Shown here: positions 1 through 7,258 of the stretch, one piece after another
Layout of the letters: the number at the start of each line of letters is the position of its first letter
Position numbering within the stretch: the stretch's first letter is position 1
Source of the DNA: Brevibacillus sp051967035
GTDB lineage: Bacteria > Bacillota > Bacilli > Brevibacillales > Brevibacillaceae
DNA length: 64,000 nt
Assembly (NCBI RefSeq): GCF_051967035.1
Contig: NZ_JBQCKK010000001.1
Span: 186,001-250,000, forward strand
Direction: 5' to 3'
Position numbers and translations under genes: made by a program
Notes under the pieces: model-generated
Told to the model about the DNA's origin: nothing
What the model saw: only the letters and a program-made list of their open reading frames with translations
Database searches by the model: none

Positions 1-1
1 G

Positions 2-472
2 GCCCCCGGGAAGCAGGAAGAGTCCGCCTCTTCCATTGCGGACAGGGTGATTGCGGCCGGGAAGAAATACATCGGCACACCGTATGAGTATAGCTCGTCC
101 CGTGCGAACAAAAAGACGATGGATTGCTCCGAATTTACGATGTGGGCGTACCGCGATGGCGCCAATATCGACATGGGCAATGGCGGAGCGCGCTCCCAGG
201 CCCTTTTTGTGAAAAGCAACGGCACATACACAACGGACATCAACAAGCTGAAAAAAGGCGATCTCGTCTTCTTCATGGCCTATAAAGGCTACAAGGAATC
301 CGACTACAAAGGAATCAACGTACCGCAGCAAAGCATTACCCACGTCGCCATTTACTTGGGCGACGACAAGCTGCTGCATACATTCTCCAAGGAGTCTGGC
401 GGCGTGACGATTACCGATTTCAAGCGTACGCACTGGGAATACCGCTTCATCATGGGCGGCCGCCCTTATTGA
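2..472 (+). CDS. NlpC/P60-family cell-wall peptidase (5' end outside window)
   Basis: The reading frame is open from the first bases of the window, so this is the C-terminal part of a longer protein. A GTG at 47 is only an internal codon. The visible domain has the NlpC/P60 pattern: a catalytic cysteine in the MDCSEF segment, preceded by a GTPYEYSS-like strand, and a histidine in ITHVAIYLGDDK, followed by LLHTF. These enzymes are papain-like hydrolases that cut peptide stems of peptidoglycan outside the membrane. The N-terminal part, which would carry a signal peptide or wall-binding repeats, is not visible, so localisation is inferred from the family. Confidence 0.85.
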   Translation, partial: APGKQEESASSIADRVIAAGKKYIGTPYEYSSSRANKKTMDCSEFTMWAYRDGANIDMGNGGARSQALFVKSNGTYTTDINKLKKGDLVFFMAYKGYKESDYKGINVPQQSITHVAIYLGDDKLLHTFSKESGGVTITDFKRTHWEYRFIMGGRPY

Positions 473-629
473 ACGGGGTGGAGTCTCTCGATCCTTTCGC
501 GAGGGCAACAATGCTAGGATGCCTACGTACAAGAGCGGAAAAAATAGGTGAATGACCACGGGCAAACGTACAGTCCATCTGTGCGTTTGCTGCATCTCTT
601 ATAGGGAGACTTGTAGGAGGTGAAACGTC

Positions 630-977
630 ATGTCATATCAGTATCCCCCAGGAGGCTATCCTCCGGGAGGTTACCCGCCACCGCCGCCGCCCGGAGGTTC
701 TTCTGGAGGTTTTCCTCCCCCGCCGCCAGGTCCGCCTCCAGGCAGGACGCCCAGTTCGCCGGGATCGAGAGGATATGGAGGGACACGCCGGATTGAACCG
801 GGCGGGTTTTATCCGTGCCTCTATCGGTATACGTACATTTGGTTGCAAAACGGTCGGTCTTTCTGGTTCTATCCCGTATTCATCGGTCGTTCATCCGTAA
901 CAGGCTACCGCTGGAGAGGAAACCGCTGGGAATACTATGGCTTGGAACTGAACCGAATCGCCTACTTTACTTGCTAA
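630..977 (+). CDS. Pro/Gly-rich small protein with aromatic C-terminal module
   Basis: 115 residues preceded by a strong AGGAGGTG ribosome site. Residues 1-50 are low-complexity Tyr-Pro-Pro-Gly-Gly repeats and polyproline. The C-terminal half (about residues 60-115) is a compact aromatic module rich in Tyr, Trp and Phe (YIWLQNGRSFWFYPVFIG) ending in a cysteine. Small proteins with this type of C-terminal module occur in spore-forming Bacilli, often annotated only as hypothetical. There is no signal peptide or membrane helix. A spore-surface or matrix role is possible from composition alone, but I do not recognise a function. It is transcribed away from the NlpC/P60 gene and closed by a strong terminator. 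Confidence 0.75.
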   Translation: MSYQYPPGGYPPGGYPPPPPPGGSSGGFPPPPPGPPPGRTPSSPGSRGYGGTRRIEPGGFYPCLYRYTYIWLQNGRSFWFYPVFIGRSSVTGYRWRGNRWEYYGLELNRIAYFTC

Positions 978-1005
978 TAAAACAGGTACATTGCATGGTT
1001 GCAAA

Positions 1006-1047
1006 ACGGCCTTTCCCGGATGGACGGGAAAGGCCGTCTTGGATTTT
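1006..1047 (+). terminator. Rho-independent terminator, probably bidirectional
   Basis: A perfect 13-bp stem (1006-1018 with 1025-1037) encloses a 6-nt loop and is followed by a T-rich stretch. It lies between two convergent genes. The opposite strand reads AAAA-flanked sequence, so it may serve both. Confidence 0.8.
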
Positions 1048-1067
1048 TGGGGCAGCTTGCGTGCCTG

Positions 1068-1796
1068 CTACTGGACCGTCACGGTGAAATTTTGGTGGTC
1101 GTGTACGTCGCCTTTTTCCAGATGGACCTTCACCGTGTATTCCCCCGGGGCAGGGAAGGAGAGGCGGCCGGCGTACTGTCCGGGACTTGGTTCTGTGGCA
1201 TCCGCGAAGCTGTGCTTCGCCTCATCTCCTGTCCAAAACTCAAACCTGACTGTTCCTCCCGCAAAGGGCTGCTGCTCCTTCATCAGGTGAACGAGCATGA
1301 CTGCTTCCGATTGCGCTTTCAACTCGTCTGGGGGCAGCAGGTGAAAGTCGATTCCGCTGGCTGCATGCCCCGCAGAGGGAGCAGAAGCAGAAGCGGCGTT
1401 GTCTGCGGCTTTCACGGTAAAGGACATCTTCCGCATGTTGTGGAAATCGCGGGCGGTCACATGGTAATAGACAAAATAGGAACCGGGCTCGCTGATCGTC
1501 TGCTGTGCCGTGTAGACGCCAGCGGATACGAGCTTTGCCGGGATCGTTTGATGCTGTTCCTGTCCATCCTTCCACCATTCGAAGGATACTTCCTTGGCAT
1601 CGTCCACCGGCTGGCCTTCCTGGGTCACCTTGACGGAAAACGTAATGGGTTGACCCGCTACCGGCTCGGCAGGCTCCAGCGAAAAAGCGGCGTCAACAGG
1701 GGCGCCGGAAACTTCCATCCCCTGGTCGTTTGGACCGGAACAGGCCGCAGCCAGAATGGCCAATGCGGACAGGCATAGCGTAAAAAAGCGTTTCAT
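1068..1796 (-). CDS. Tandem YtkA/FixH-like lipoprotein
   Basis: 242 residues beginning with a lipoprotein signal (LAILAAACSG, lipidated Cys about residue 20). Two similar beta-sandwich segments follow, about residues 36-130 and 150-242. Each has the YtkA/FixH-like pattern of a charged polar half followed by a PGxYxxxxxFxxPGEYxV-type strand pair. Histidines cluster in DFHNMRKM and at HDHQNF near the C terminus, which could bind copper. It sits directly downstream of the SCO gene (6 nt gap) and ctaG on the same strand, so a periplasm-side role in metal delivery for cytochrome oxidase assembly is a reasonable inference. Confidence 0.75.
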   Translation of the reverse strand: MKRFFTLCLSALAILAAACSGPNDQGMEVSGAPVDAAFSLEPAEPVAGQPITFSVKVTQEGQPVDDAKEVSFEWWKDGQEQHQTIPAKLVSAGVYTAQQTISEPGSYFVYYHVTARDFHNMRKMSFTVKAADNAASASAPSAGHAASGIDFHLLPPDELKAQSEAVMLVHLMKEQQPFAGGTVRFEFWTGDEAKHSFADATEPSPGQYAGRLSFPAPGEYTVKVHLEKGDVHDHQNFTVTVQ

Positions 1797-1802
1797 TTGC
1801 GT

Positions 1803-2414
1803 TTACCCTTCCTTCTTCAAGTTCAGCAGCTCTTGATAGATTTGCTCGGGATCAAAGTCCTCGCCCATGCCGAATTTGCGGATGACCGTGTTGTTTTGAT
1901 CGACGAGATACGTGCTCGACGTATGGGAGATGAATCCGTCCGCAGTCGTCTTCGCAAAAAAGCCGAGCGAGCTGGTCACGGTGCGAATCGTCTCTTCATC
2001 GCCGCGCAAAACGATCCAGCCCTCGTCGGCAATGCCGAGCTGGTGGATGTAGGAGCGCAGCACCTCCGGGGTATCGTTTTGCGGGTCGATCGTAATCGTC
2101 AAAAACTCAATGCCGCGTCCCATGAGTCCAGCCGCTTGCAGCCGCTTTTGCAGCTGCACCATTTTCACGGTAGTCGTCGGACATATATCGGGACAGCGTG
2201 TATAGATCAGCTCGACCAGGCGAAGGCTCCCGGGCTTCGGTGCGAGGGAGTAAGCCTCTCCGTCCAGCGTCTGTAGCTGTACATCCGGCAGCCTGGCCGA
2301 AACCGTCGCCGGGCTCAGCCAAAACCACGAGGCGACGAGCGCGGCGAGGACGAAAAGCGGCAAAAACAGCAGCAGCCGTCTGAGGCGGATGGCGGCAGTC
2401 GGGGTGAGCGGCAC
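1803..2414 (-). CDS. SCO1/SenC-family copper chaperone for cytochrome c oxidase
   Basis: 203 residues with a GTG start preceded by AAAGGAGG. An N-terminal membrane anchor (about residues 12-33) is followed by a thioredoxin-fold domain carrying the SCO copper motif CxxxC (TRCPDICPTT) and the distal histidine in FISHTSSTYLVD. SCO proteins deliver or reduce copper for the CuA centre of cytochrome c oxidase subunit II on the outer face of the membrane. It lies between ctaG (upstream) and a YtkA-like lipoprotein (downstream), all on the minus strand with short gaps, forming an oxidase-assembly operon. Confidence 0.9.
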   Translation of the reverse strand: MPLTPTAAIRLRRLLLFLPLFVLAALVASWFWLSPATVSARLPDVQLQTLDGEAYSLAPKPGSLRLVELIYTRCPDICPTTTVKMVQLQKRLQAAGLMGRGIEFLTITIDPQNDTPEVLRSYIHQLGIADEGWIVLRGDEETIRTVTSSLGFFAKTTADGFISHTSSTYLVDQNNTVIRKFGMGEDFDPEQIYQELLNLKKEG

Positions 2415-2464
2415 GCGGGATGCCTCCTTTGTTTGCAGATCGGTAGAGTGTGCTTTTCAGGTCG

Positions 2465-3337
2465 TTATTGCAGGAGCGGCCCATCGTTCGGATGATCTTT
2501 TTCTTTCCGGTACCAGGCGGCAAACACGTAGGCCAAAACGGAACCGTACGTCAACTCCTGCATCAGCTTCATGATGATCCCGCCAAGCCGCTGATCCTCC
2601 AGCGGCAGGAGGGAAACGGCAAACATCGATTTGTCGATGGGGGCGGAAAAGAACGGCGCACACAGCAGGGAGGGACCGTTTACATACGTGTCGTACAGCG
2701 CCGATTCCGAAAAAATAATGAGCGCGCAGGCTGGCGTAATCAGCACGCCGTTGGCAAAAATGTAGGCCAGCTTTTGCAACTCGGACAAACGATGAATCTC
2801 CGGAATCGGAGCGATAACCGGCAGCCACATCAAAAGGGCCGCACCCAAAAGCAGCAGGTGGATCAGATTATGGACGGCCAAATGGTTCATTGCCATGTCT
2901 AGCATAACAGGCATGTGATAAAACGAAAATAGGGCATTGAACATGAGGACGGCCGGAATCGGATGGCTCGCCACGCGCAAAAACGCTTTCAGCCCCCTGC
3001 GGTCAAACAGCGAGCGCATGAGCCAGGGAGGTGTGCCAGCCAAAAGCAACAGCGGCATCACCAGGTAGAGCAGGGATTGCTGGAGCATATGGGCACTGAA
3101 CAAAAAATGGCCAGCGACGTTCAACGGGCTGCCCATGCCGCAATAAAACAGCAGCAAGCCAGTGGAAAACGACAGCTTCTGTGCGAGGGTGGCTGGTTTT
3201 GCGTCAGGAAACGTCCGGCGCAAAGGACCTGTCAGCGAAAAGTAGGCAAGTCCGATCAGAGCGGTCAACAAAATCAACTCCGGGTTCCACGTCGCCCGAA
3301 AGCCAAAGGTTTCGGTCAAGTCGATGAGGGACAACAC
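2465..3337 (-). CDS. ctaG: Cytochrome c oxidase assembly factor CtaG
   Basis: 290 residues, a polytopic membrane protein with several hydrophobic helices and the CtaG-type segments MGSPLNVAGHFLFSAHM and HMPVMLDMAMNHLAVHN. It belongs to the caa3_CtaG family, required for assembly of caa3-type cytochrome oxidase in Bacillus. I chose the GTG at 3337 because ACGGAGG lies seven bases upstream. The open frame continues to 3547, but that extension crosses the terminator of the upstream gene and looks non-coding. The SCO gene and the YtkA-like lipoprotein follow, consistent with copper-oxidase biogenesis. Confidence 0.88.
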   Translation of the reverse strand: MLSLIDLTETFGFRATWNPELILLTALIGLAYFSLTGPLRRTFPDAKPATLAQKLSFSTGLLLFYCGMGSPLNVAGHFLFSAHMLQQSLLYLVMPLLLLAGTPPWLMRSLFDRRGLKAFLRVASHPIPAVLMFNALFSFYHMPVMLDMAMNHLAVHNLIHLLLLGAALLMWLPVIAPIPEIHRLSELQKLAYIFANGVLITPACALIIFSESALYDTYVNGPSLLCAPFFSAPIDKSMFAVSLLPLEDQRLGGIIMKLMQELTYGSVLAYVFAAWYRKEKDHPNDGPLLQ

Positions 3338-3461
3338 GATTACCTCCGTTTTCCTGAAAGATTCCCCAGTACCCATTATAGACAATCGTTTCCAAAAGCC
3401 TAATGACTCGTTCGGGCTATTTCTTGCGGCACCAGCTCGCCTGTTTGTGACCTGGCGCAAG

Positions 3462-3498
3462 ACAGCCCCCGAACGGCAAAGTCCGGGGGCTGTTTCTC
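3462..3498 (-). terminator. Hairpin terminator between the thiol-redox pair and ctaG
   Basis: A perfect 10-bp G+C-rich stem (3462-3471 with 3484-3493) sits just downstream of the stop of the minus-strand thioredoxin-like gene. The T-tract on that strand is weak, so efficiency is uncertain. Confidence 0.55.
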
Positions 3499-3510
3499 CA
3501 CTACCCACTA

Positions 3511-3981
3511 CTACGATTGTTTCTGTTGCTCCAGCCATTTCTTCCACTCGGCGGCATCGTGTCCGCCTACCAGACGAGCGACTTCCTTGCCGTCTTTATA
3601 GTGGACAAGGGTCGGCGTGAATTCGATCTGGAAGTCGTCCCAGCTGGCAGCGAATTCAAGCAAGTTGTGCTTCTTCATGTCGATCTGCATGTCTTTGACG
3701 ATCGGCACGAGGACCGGCGTGGTCGCGCGGCAATGCTCGCACAGCGGGCTGTAGTAGTAGACGAACAACTCTTCCTTGCTCTCGATCTTTTGCTTCAGCT
3801 CCTCTGGCATAATCAGGTTGTCGTACAGCGGATCTTTCAATTGCTCGATCGTAGCCGGATTCAGGTTGGCTTTTCCGTACGGATTGCCTGCAGCCGCCTC
3901 GCGGTTGGAAATATCCGAGTACACAATGGCGCCAATCAGCAGTGCAGCTACCAGGATGGAAAAAAAGATGATTTTTTTCAT
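3511..3981 (-). CDS. Membrane-anchored thioredoxin-like thiol oxidoreductase
   Basis: 156 residues. An N-terminal uncleaved signal anchor (IIFFSILVAALLIGAIVYSD) is followed by an extracytoplasmic thioredoxin fold with the active-site motif CEHC (YYSPLCEHCRATTP), and a cis-Pro-like turn in FTPTLVHYKDG. Its start lies 4 nt after the BdbC gene, so the two are co-transcribed. By context it is the partner of the DsbB-type protein, a functional analogue of BdbD or DsbA. It is shorter than Bacillus BdbD and has no obvious helical insertion, so I give no symbol. Confidence 0.82.
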   Translation of the reverse strand: MKKIIFFSILVAALLIGAIVYSDISNREAAAGNPYGKANLNPATIEQLKDPLYDNLIMPEELKQKIESKEELFVYYYSPLCEHCRATTPVLVPIVKDMQIDMKKHNLLEFAASWDDFQIEFTPTLVHYKDGKEVARLVGGHDAAEWKKWLEQQKQS

Positions 3982-3984
3982 ACC

Positions 3985-4413
3985 TCAAATCTCCTTTGCA
4001 TGTTTCCTGACGATGAACAAGAGAATGCTAATCAGCGCAAAAGCGACCAGCGCCAAAAACGGAATCGTGACGAAGCCGAACCAGTTGATGTAGTCCGTAT
4101 TGCACGGCACGATGCCGCAAGCGTTGCCCAGCTCATGCAGAGCAGGCACCTTTTGAATCAGGTAATGGTAGAGGGAGATGCAGCCGCCGATCAGCGACAG
4201 AATCAGGGCGTATGAGGACATTTTGTACTCTTTTTTGGCGGCGGCCACCCCCAGCAAAATGATGAGCGGATACATCAAGATTCGCTGGTACCAGCACAGA
4301 TCGCACGGTATGTATTTCAATCCTTCGGAAAAATACAGGCTTCCGGCTGTGGCAATCATCGCCACGCCCCATGCGGCAAACATGGATTGTTCCATCACTT
4401 GCTGACGTTTCAT
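3985..4413 (-). CDS. bdbC: Disulfide bond formation protein, DsbB/BdbC family
   Basis: 142 residues with four predicted membrane helices. The two cysteine pairs typical of DsbB are present: CDLC in the first extracellular loop after YIPCDLCWYQR, and CGIVPC in the second loop. DsbB proteins reoxidise a thioredoxin-like partner using quinone. In Bacillus, BdbC acts with BdbD on exported proteins, including competence pilins. The partner gene follows directly downstream, and late competence genes are present elsewhere in this window. Confidence 0.9.
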   Translation of the reverse strand: MKRQQVMEQSMFAAWGVAMIATAGSLYFSEGLKYIPCDLCWYQRILMYPLIILLGVAAAKKEYKMSSYALILSLIGGCISLYHYLIQKVPALHELGNACGIVPCNTDYINWFGFVTIPFLALVAFALISILLFIVRKHAKEI

Positions 4414-4575
4414 AACAACACCTCGTCCCTATCTTATCACAGGTTGAATCGGAAGTAGCTGATAAAAAGCAATCATCTGTGAAAAGAAAAGGCTTGTCCA
4501 AACGAGAAACGCTACCTGAAGCGGTTGCCACAGGTAGTAGCCGAAGCTTTGCCCAACCGACAGACATCGTCACAA

Positions 4576-5358
4576 TCAGATGACCCGTACGTACAAGTCG
4601 GGTTGGACGTCCTGAATCGGGACGAAGATGGATTGCAGGGAAGGCCATTCGACCAATAATATCCCTCGCCGATACGCAGCTCCGCCGTCAATTCCCACGA
4701 GATTGCCCCTTCTCCAAGGTCCCTGGCCTTCATATCCAGGCAGTCGGGGAACGGGGGTGTGCCCAAAGACGATTGGCCTGTCTCCTTGTTCATGAAGGTA
4801 GAAAGGCTCGCGAATCCACAGGAGATCTTCCGGGTTTTGCTCTTTCAGAGGGATTCCCGGGCGAATCCCCGCATGAACGAGAAGAACGGCGGGCGCTCCC
4901 GACGCCGGATCAGCCGGCAGCTCCATGTACAGCGGTAAGCTGGATAAAGCAGGCAAGAGACCTGGATACTCGGCGAGAATGAACCGTCTCGCCTCCTCCT
5001 GCTCTGCGGTCGAGGGCATCGAATGAAGGAACGCCCGGCGCAGGGGATGATGACCGAGCAGCGAACGGATCGTGGCATCGCCTCCGTTGTAGCGCAGGTA
5101 CAGCTGCGGATTTCCTTGCCCTTTCAGCCAGTCCTCCAACATTTGCTCGTGATTGCCTTTCAGCAGAAAGACGTGGTTCGGGTACTCTTGGCGCAGGCGG
5201 AAGAGCTCGAACAACACTTCCTTGGATTCGGGTCCGCGGTCAATCATGTCGCCAATGACGTAGAGCCGATCTGTCTGCGGAGAAAAGGAGGCATCGCGCA
5301 ACGCTCTCTGAAATGCCTGATATTGTCCGTGAATATCCGAAACGAAATAGGTGGCCAT
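4576..5358 (-). CDS. PPP-family metallophosphoesterase (ApaH/PrpE-like)
   Basis: 260 residues with the calcineurin-like phosphatase motifs in order: SDIHG (residues 7-11), GDMIDRG (36-42), GNHE (68-71), then VHAGIRPG and FGHTPV with the metal-binding histidines. These bind two metal ions and hydrolyse phosphomonoesters or dinucleoside polyphosphates. Substrate choice between protein Ser/Thr phosphate and Ap4A cannot be read from the sequence. The start at 5358 has GGGAGGTGATGG just upstream. The longer frame to 5475 lacks a ribosome site and runs into the intergenic region. Confidence 0.85.
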   Translation of the reverse strand: MATYFVSDIHGQYQAFQRALRDASFSPQTDRLYVIGDMIDRGPESKEVLFELFRLRQEYPNHVFLLKGNHEQMLEDWLKGQGNPQLYLRYNGGDATIRSLLGHHPLRRAFLHSMPSTAEQEEARRFILAEYPGLLPALSSLPLYMELPADPASGAPAVLLVHAGIRPGIPLKEQNPEDLLWIREPFYLHEQGDRPIVFGHTPVPRLPGYEGQGPWRRGNLVGIDGGAAYRRGILLVEWPSLQSIFVPIQDVQPDLYVRVI

Positions 5359-5530
5359 TTTCCCATCACCTCCCAAAGAGAACTTGGCGCAACTGCTATT
5401 ACCATATGTAGAAAGAAAAAGGGAGTGCCAGGGCATGCGCGTAAGCAAAACATGGGCGCACCTTCTGTCTGGCAAGGAATATGGATACCTATGAGACAGA
5501 TACCCAGAAGCTGGAGGGAAGATAGGACAG

Positions 5531-6331
5531 ATGGCTACATCTTATCGGGATTACACTTCACCCAATACGCAGTTTACCTTTGATCTGCGCAACAACACGT
5601 TTTTTCGCAAAGACGCCGGAAACTTCATTGATGCGCTCGGCATCCAGCAGCTGAACACGCTCGGCAACACGTCGTTGCTGGATATTTTTCTCACGACGGG
5701 GAATGTGATTGAACCGCATATTCATCAAAATGCTTCCGAACTCGTCTACTGTGTAGCGGGAGAGGCTGTCGTATCGATCATCAATCCGTTTACAAACCAG
5801 TTGCTCAACTTCAATCTCAAGCCGCGGCAAGTGGCGAACGTACCGCAGGGCTGGTGGCACTATGAAGTGGCCTTGACGGACGATACCCATCTGATCGCGA
5901 TTTTCGATGCGCCTGTTCCGGAAGTGATTTTTGGCTCCGATATCCTGCGCCTGACGCCGGCAAATATCTGGGCGCACACGTACTGCCTGGACGAAGCGAA
6001 GGTAAAAGACACCCTTGCGCCGATCACCCAAACCGTCGTCATCGGTCCACCGCTCGGCTGCCCGCAGGGGGCAAACCCCGCTCCCAACCAGGGCCGTAGC
6101 CAGTGGCAAAACACTTCCAGCCAATATCCGCACTACGACTATTCCAGTCAGTATTCCAGCCAATGGCCGGTGAACTCCTACTACGACGCTGCGGCTTACA
6201 CGCAGCCGCCGGAGTACGGGCAGTACACCCAATACCCGGAACTGGCAGGCTACACCTACTATCCGACTAGCCAGCCGCAAACCGCTTATCCTTATCAGCA
6301 GCCGCCATACGGATATTCTGCTACGTACTAG
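5531..6331 (+). CDS. Cupin-domain protein with Tyr/Gln/Pro-rich tail
   Basis: 266 residues. The N-terminal 180 residues form a single cupin barrel with metal ligands His63, His65, Glu70 (PHIHQNASEL) and His110 (GWWHYEV). From about residue 190 to the end there is a low-complexity tail built of Tyr, Gln, Ser, Pro and Ala, resembling spore-coat or crosslinked matrix proteins. The cupin resembles members found near oxalate-decarboxylase-like coat proteins, but catalytic activity cannot be assigned. It begins with GGAGGG about 12 nt upstream, and no signal peptide is visible. A spore-surface location is an inference from the tail. Confidence 0.8.
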   Translation: MATSYRDYTSPNTQFTFDLRNNTFFRKDAGNFIDALGIQQLNTLGNTSLLDIFLTTGNVIEPHIHQNASELVYCVAGEAVVSIINPFTNQLLNFNLKPRQVANVPQGWWHYEVALTDDTHLIAIFDAPVPEVIFGSDILRLTPANIWAHTYCLDEAKVKDTLAPITQTVVIGPPLGCPQGANPAPNQGRSQWQNTSSQYPHYDYSSQYSSQWPVNSYYDAAAYTQPPEYGQYTQYPELAGYTYYPTSQPQTAYPYQQPPYGYSATY

Positions 6332-6389
6332 CTGTACACCCTCTTCCTCCTCCGCTACAATGAGGGCAAAACGCAAGAGGGGGAAGCAG

Positions 6390-7112
6390 ATGGAGATACT
6401 TGCCAAATGGTTGCAGGAATCGCCGGGCGCGGTCGTCTTTACGGGGGCAGGGATGTCGACGGAAAGCGGCTTGCCGGATTTTCGCTCGCAGACGGGGCTG
6501 TGGCGGGGCAATGATCCGCAAAAACTCGCGAGTACACAGGCGATGCGCAACAACCGCGAATCGTTTGTGGAGTTTTACCGGATGCGGATCAAGGCGCTTG
6601 CCGCTTGCAAACCGCATGCCGGACACGCGCTTTTGGCCCAGTGGGAGCAACGCGGTCTGGTTGCAGGCATCATCACGCAAAATGTAGATGGCTTCCATCA
6701 GCGGGCAGGGAGTCAGGCAGTCGCACAGCTTCACGGCACACTGACGACGGTCAGCTGCACTCGCTGTCGGGCGAGCTACCCGAGCGAGCGGTATTTGCAG
6801 GAGGAAGGGATCGAATGTACGTGCGGCGGCTTCGTTCGCCCGGATGTCGTCCTGTTCGGAGAGTCGCTGCCCCAGTCGCAGGTTGACCTGGCAGTGGAAT
6901 GGACAGAGCGCGCGCCGCTATTGATCGTGCTCGGCTCGTCGCTTACGGTCAGCCCTGCCAACTGGTTCCCGCAGCGGGCCAAAGAAAACGGAGCCAGGCT
7001 GGTGATCGTCAATCAGGAGCCGACTCCTTTGGACGGATGGGCGGACCTGGTCGTGCAGGACGTGAAAATCGGCGAGCTGCTGTCGCGCACGGAACAGTGG
7101 CTTGGCAACTGA
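6390..7112 (+). CDS. Sir2-family NAD-dependent protein deacylase
   Basis: 240 residues. The sirtuin motifs are all present: GAGMS (19-23), GLPDFRS, QNVDG (97-101), the catalytic His115 in QLHGT, four zinc cysteines (Cys123, 126, 143, 145), and GSSLTVSPAN near the NAD site. Sirtuins remove acyl groups from lysine using NAD+. I chose the ATG at 6390 because AGAGGGGGAAG precedes it. The ATG at 6360 adds only ten basic residues and has no ribosome site. It stands alone between the cupin gene and the ABC-F gene. Confidence 0.92.
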   Translation: MEILAKWLQESPGAVVFTGAGMSTESGLPDFRSQTGLWRGNDPQKLASTQAMRNNRESFVEFYRMRIKALAACKPHAGHALLAQWEQRGLVAGIITQNVDGFHQRAGSQAVAQLHGTLTTVSCTRCRASYPSERYLQEEGIECTCGGFVRPDVVLFGESLPQSQVDLAVEWTERAPLLIVLGSSLTVSPANWFPQRAKENGARLVIVNQEPTPLDGWADLVVQDVKIGELLSRTEQWLGN

Positions 7113-7119
7113 ATGAGCG

Positions 7120-7153
7120 GCAGGCGTACTCAACGGCAGGAGAGTACGCCTGC
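7120..7153 (+). terminator. Strong hairpin after the sirtuin gene
   Basis: A perfect 12-bp inverted repeat (7120-7131 with 7142-7153) lies 8 nt after the stop codon. No T-run follows, so it may be an mRNA 3' stabiliser or a weak terminator rather than a classical one. Confidence 0.45.
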
Positions 7154-7258
7154 GGTTCATGTGGCGGCAGAAAATTTGCGGGCAGAGTGTCCCTAGAGCT
7201 TCCGAGAAAAACATGGTACGATGCTGGGAGGACGGCAAATCGAAAAGTACAGGTGACG

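Noticed and set aside
3338..3547. N-terminal extension of ctaG
   Set aside because: It runs through a terminator hairpin and lacks a ribosome site; GTG 3337 has a strong one.
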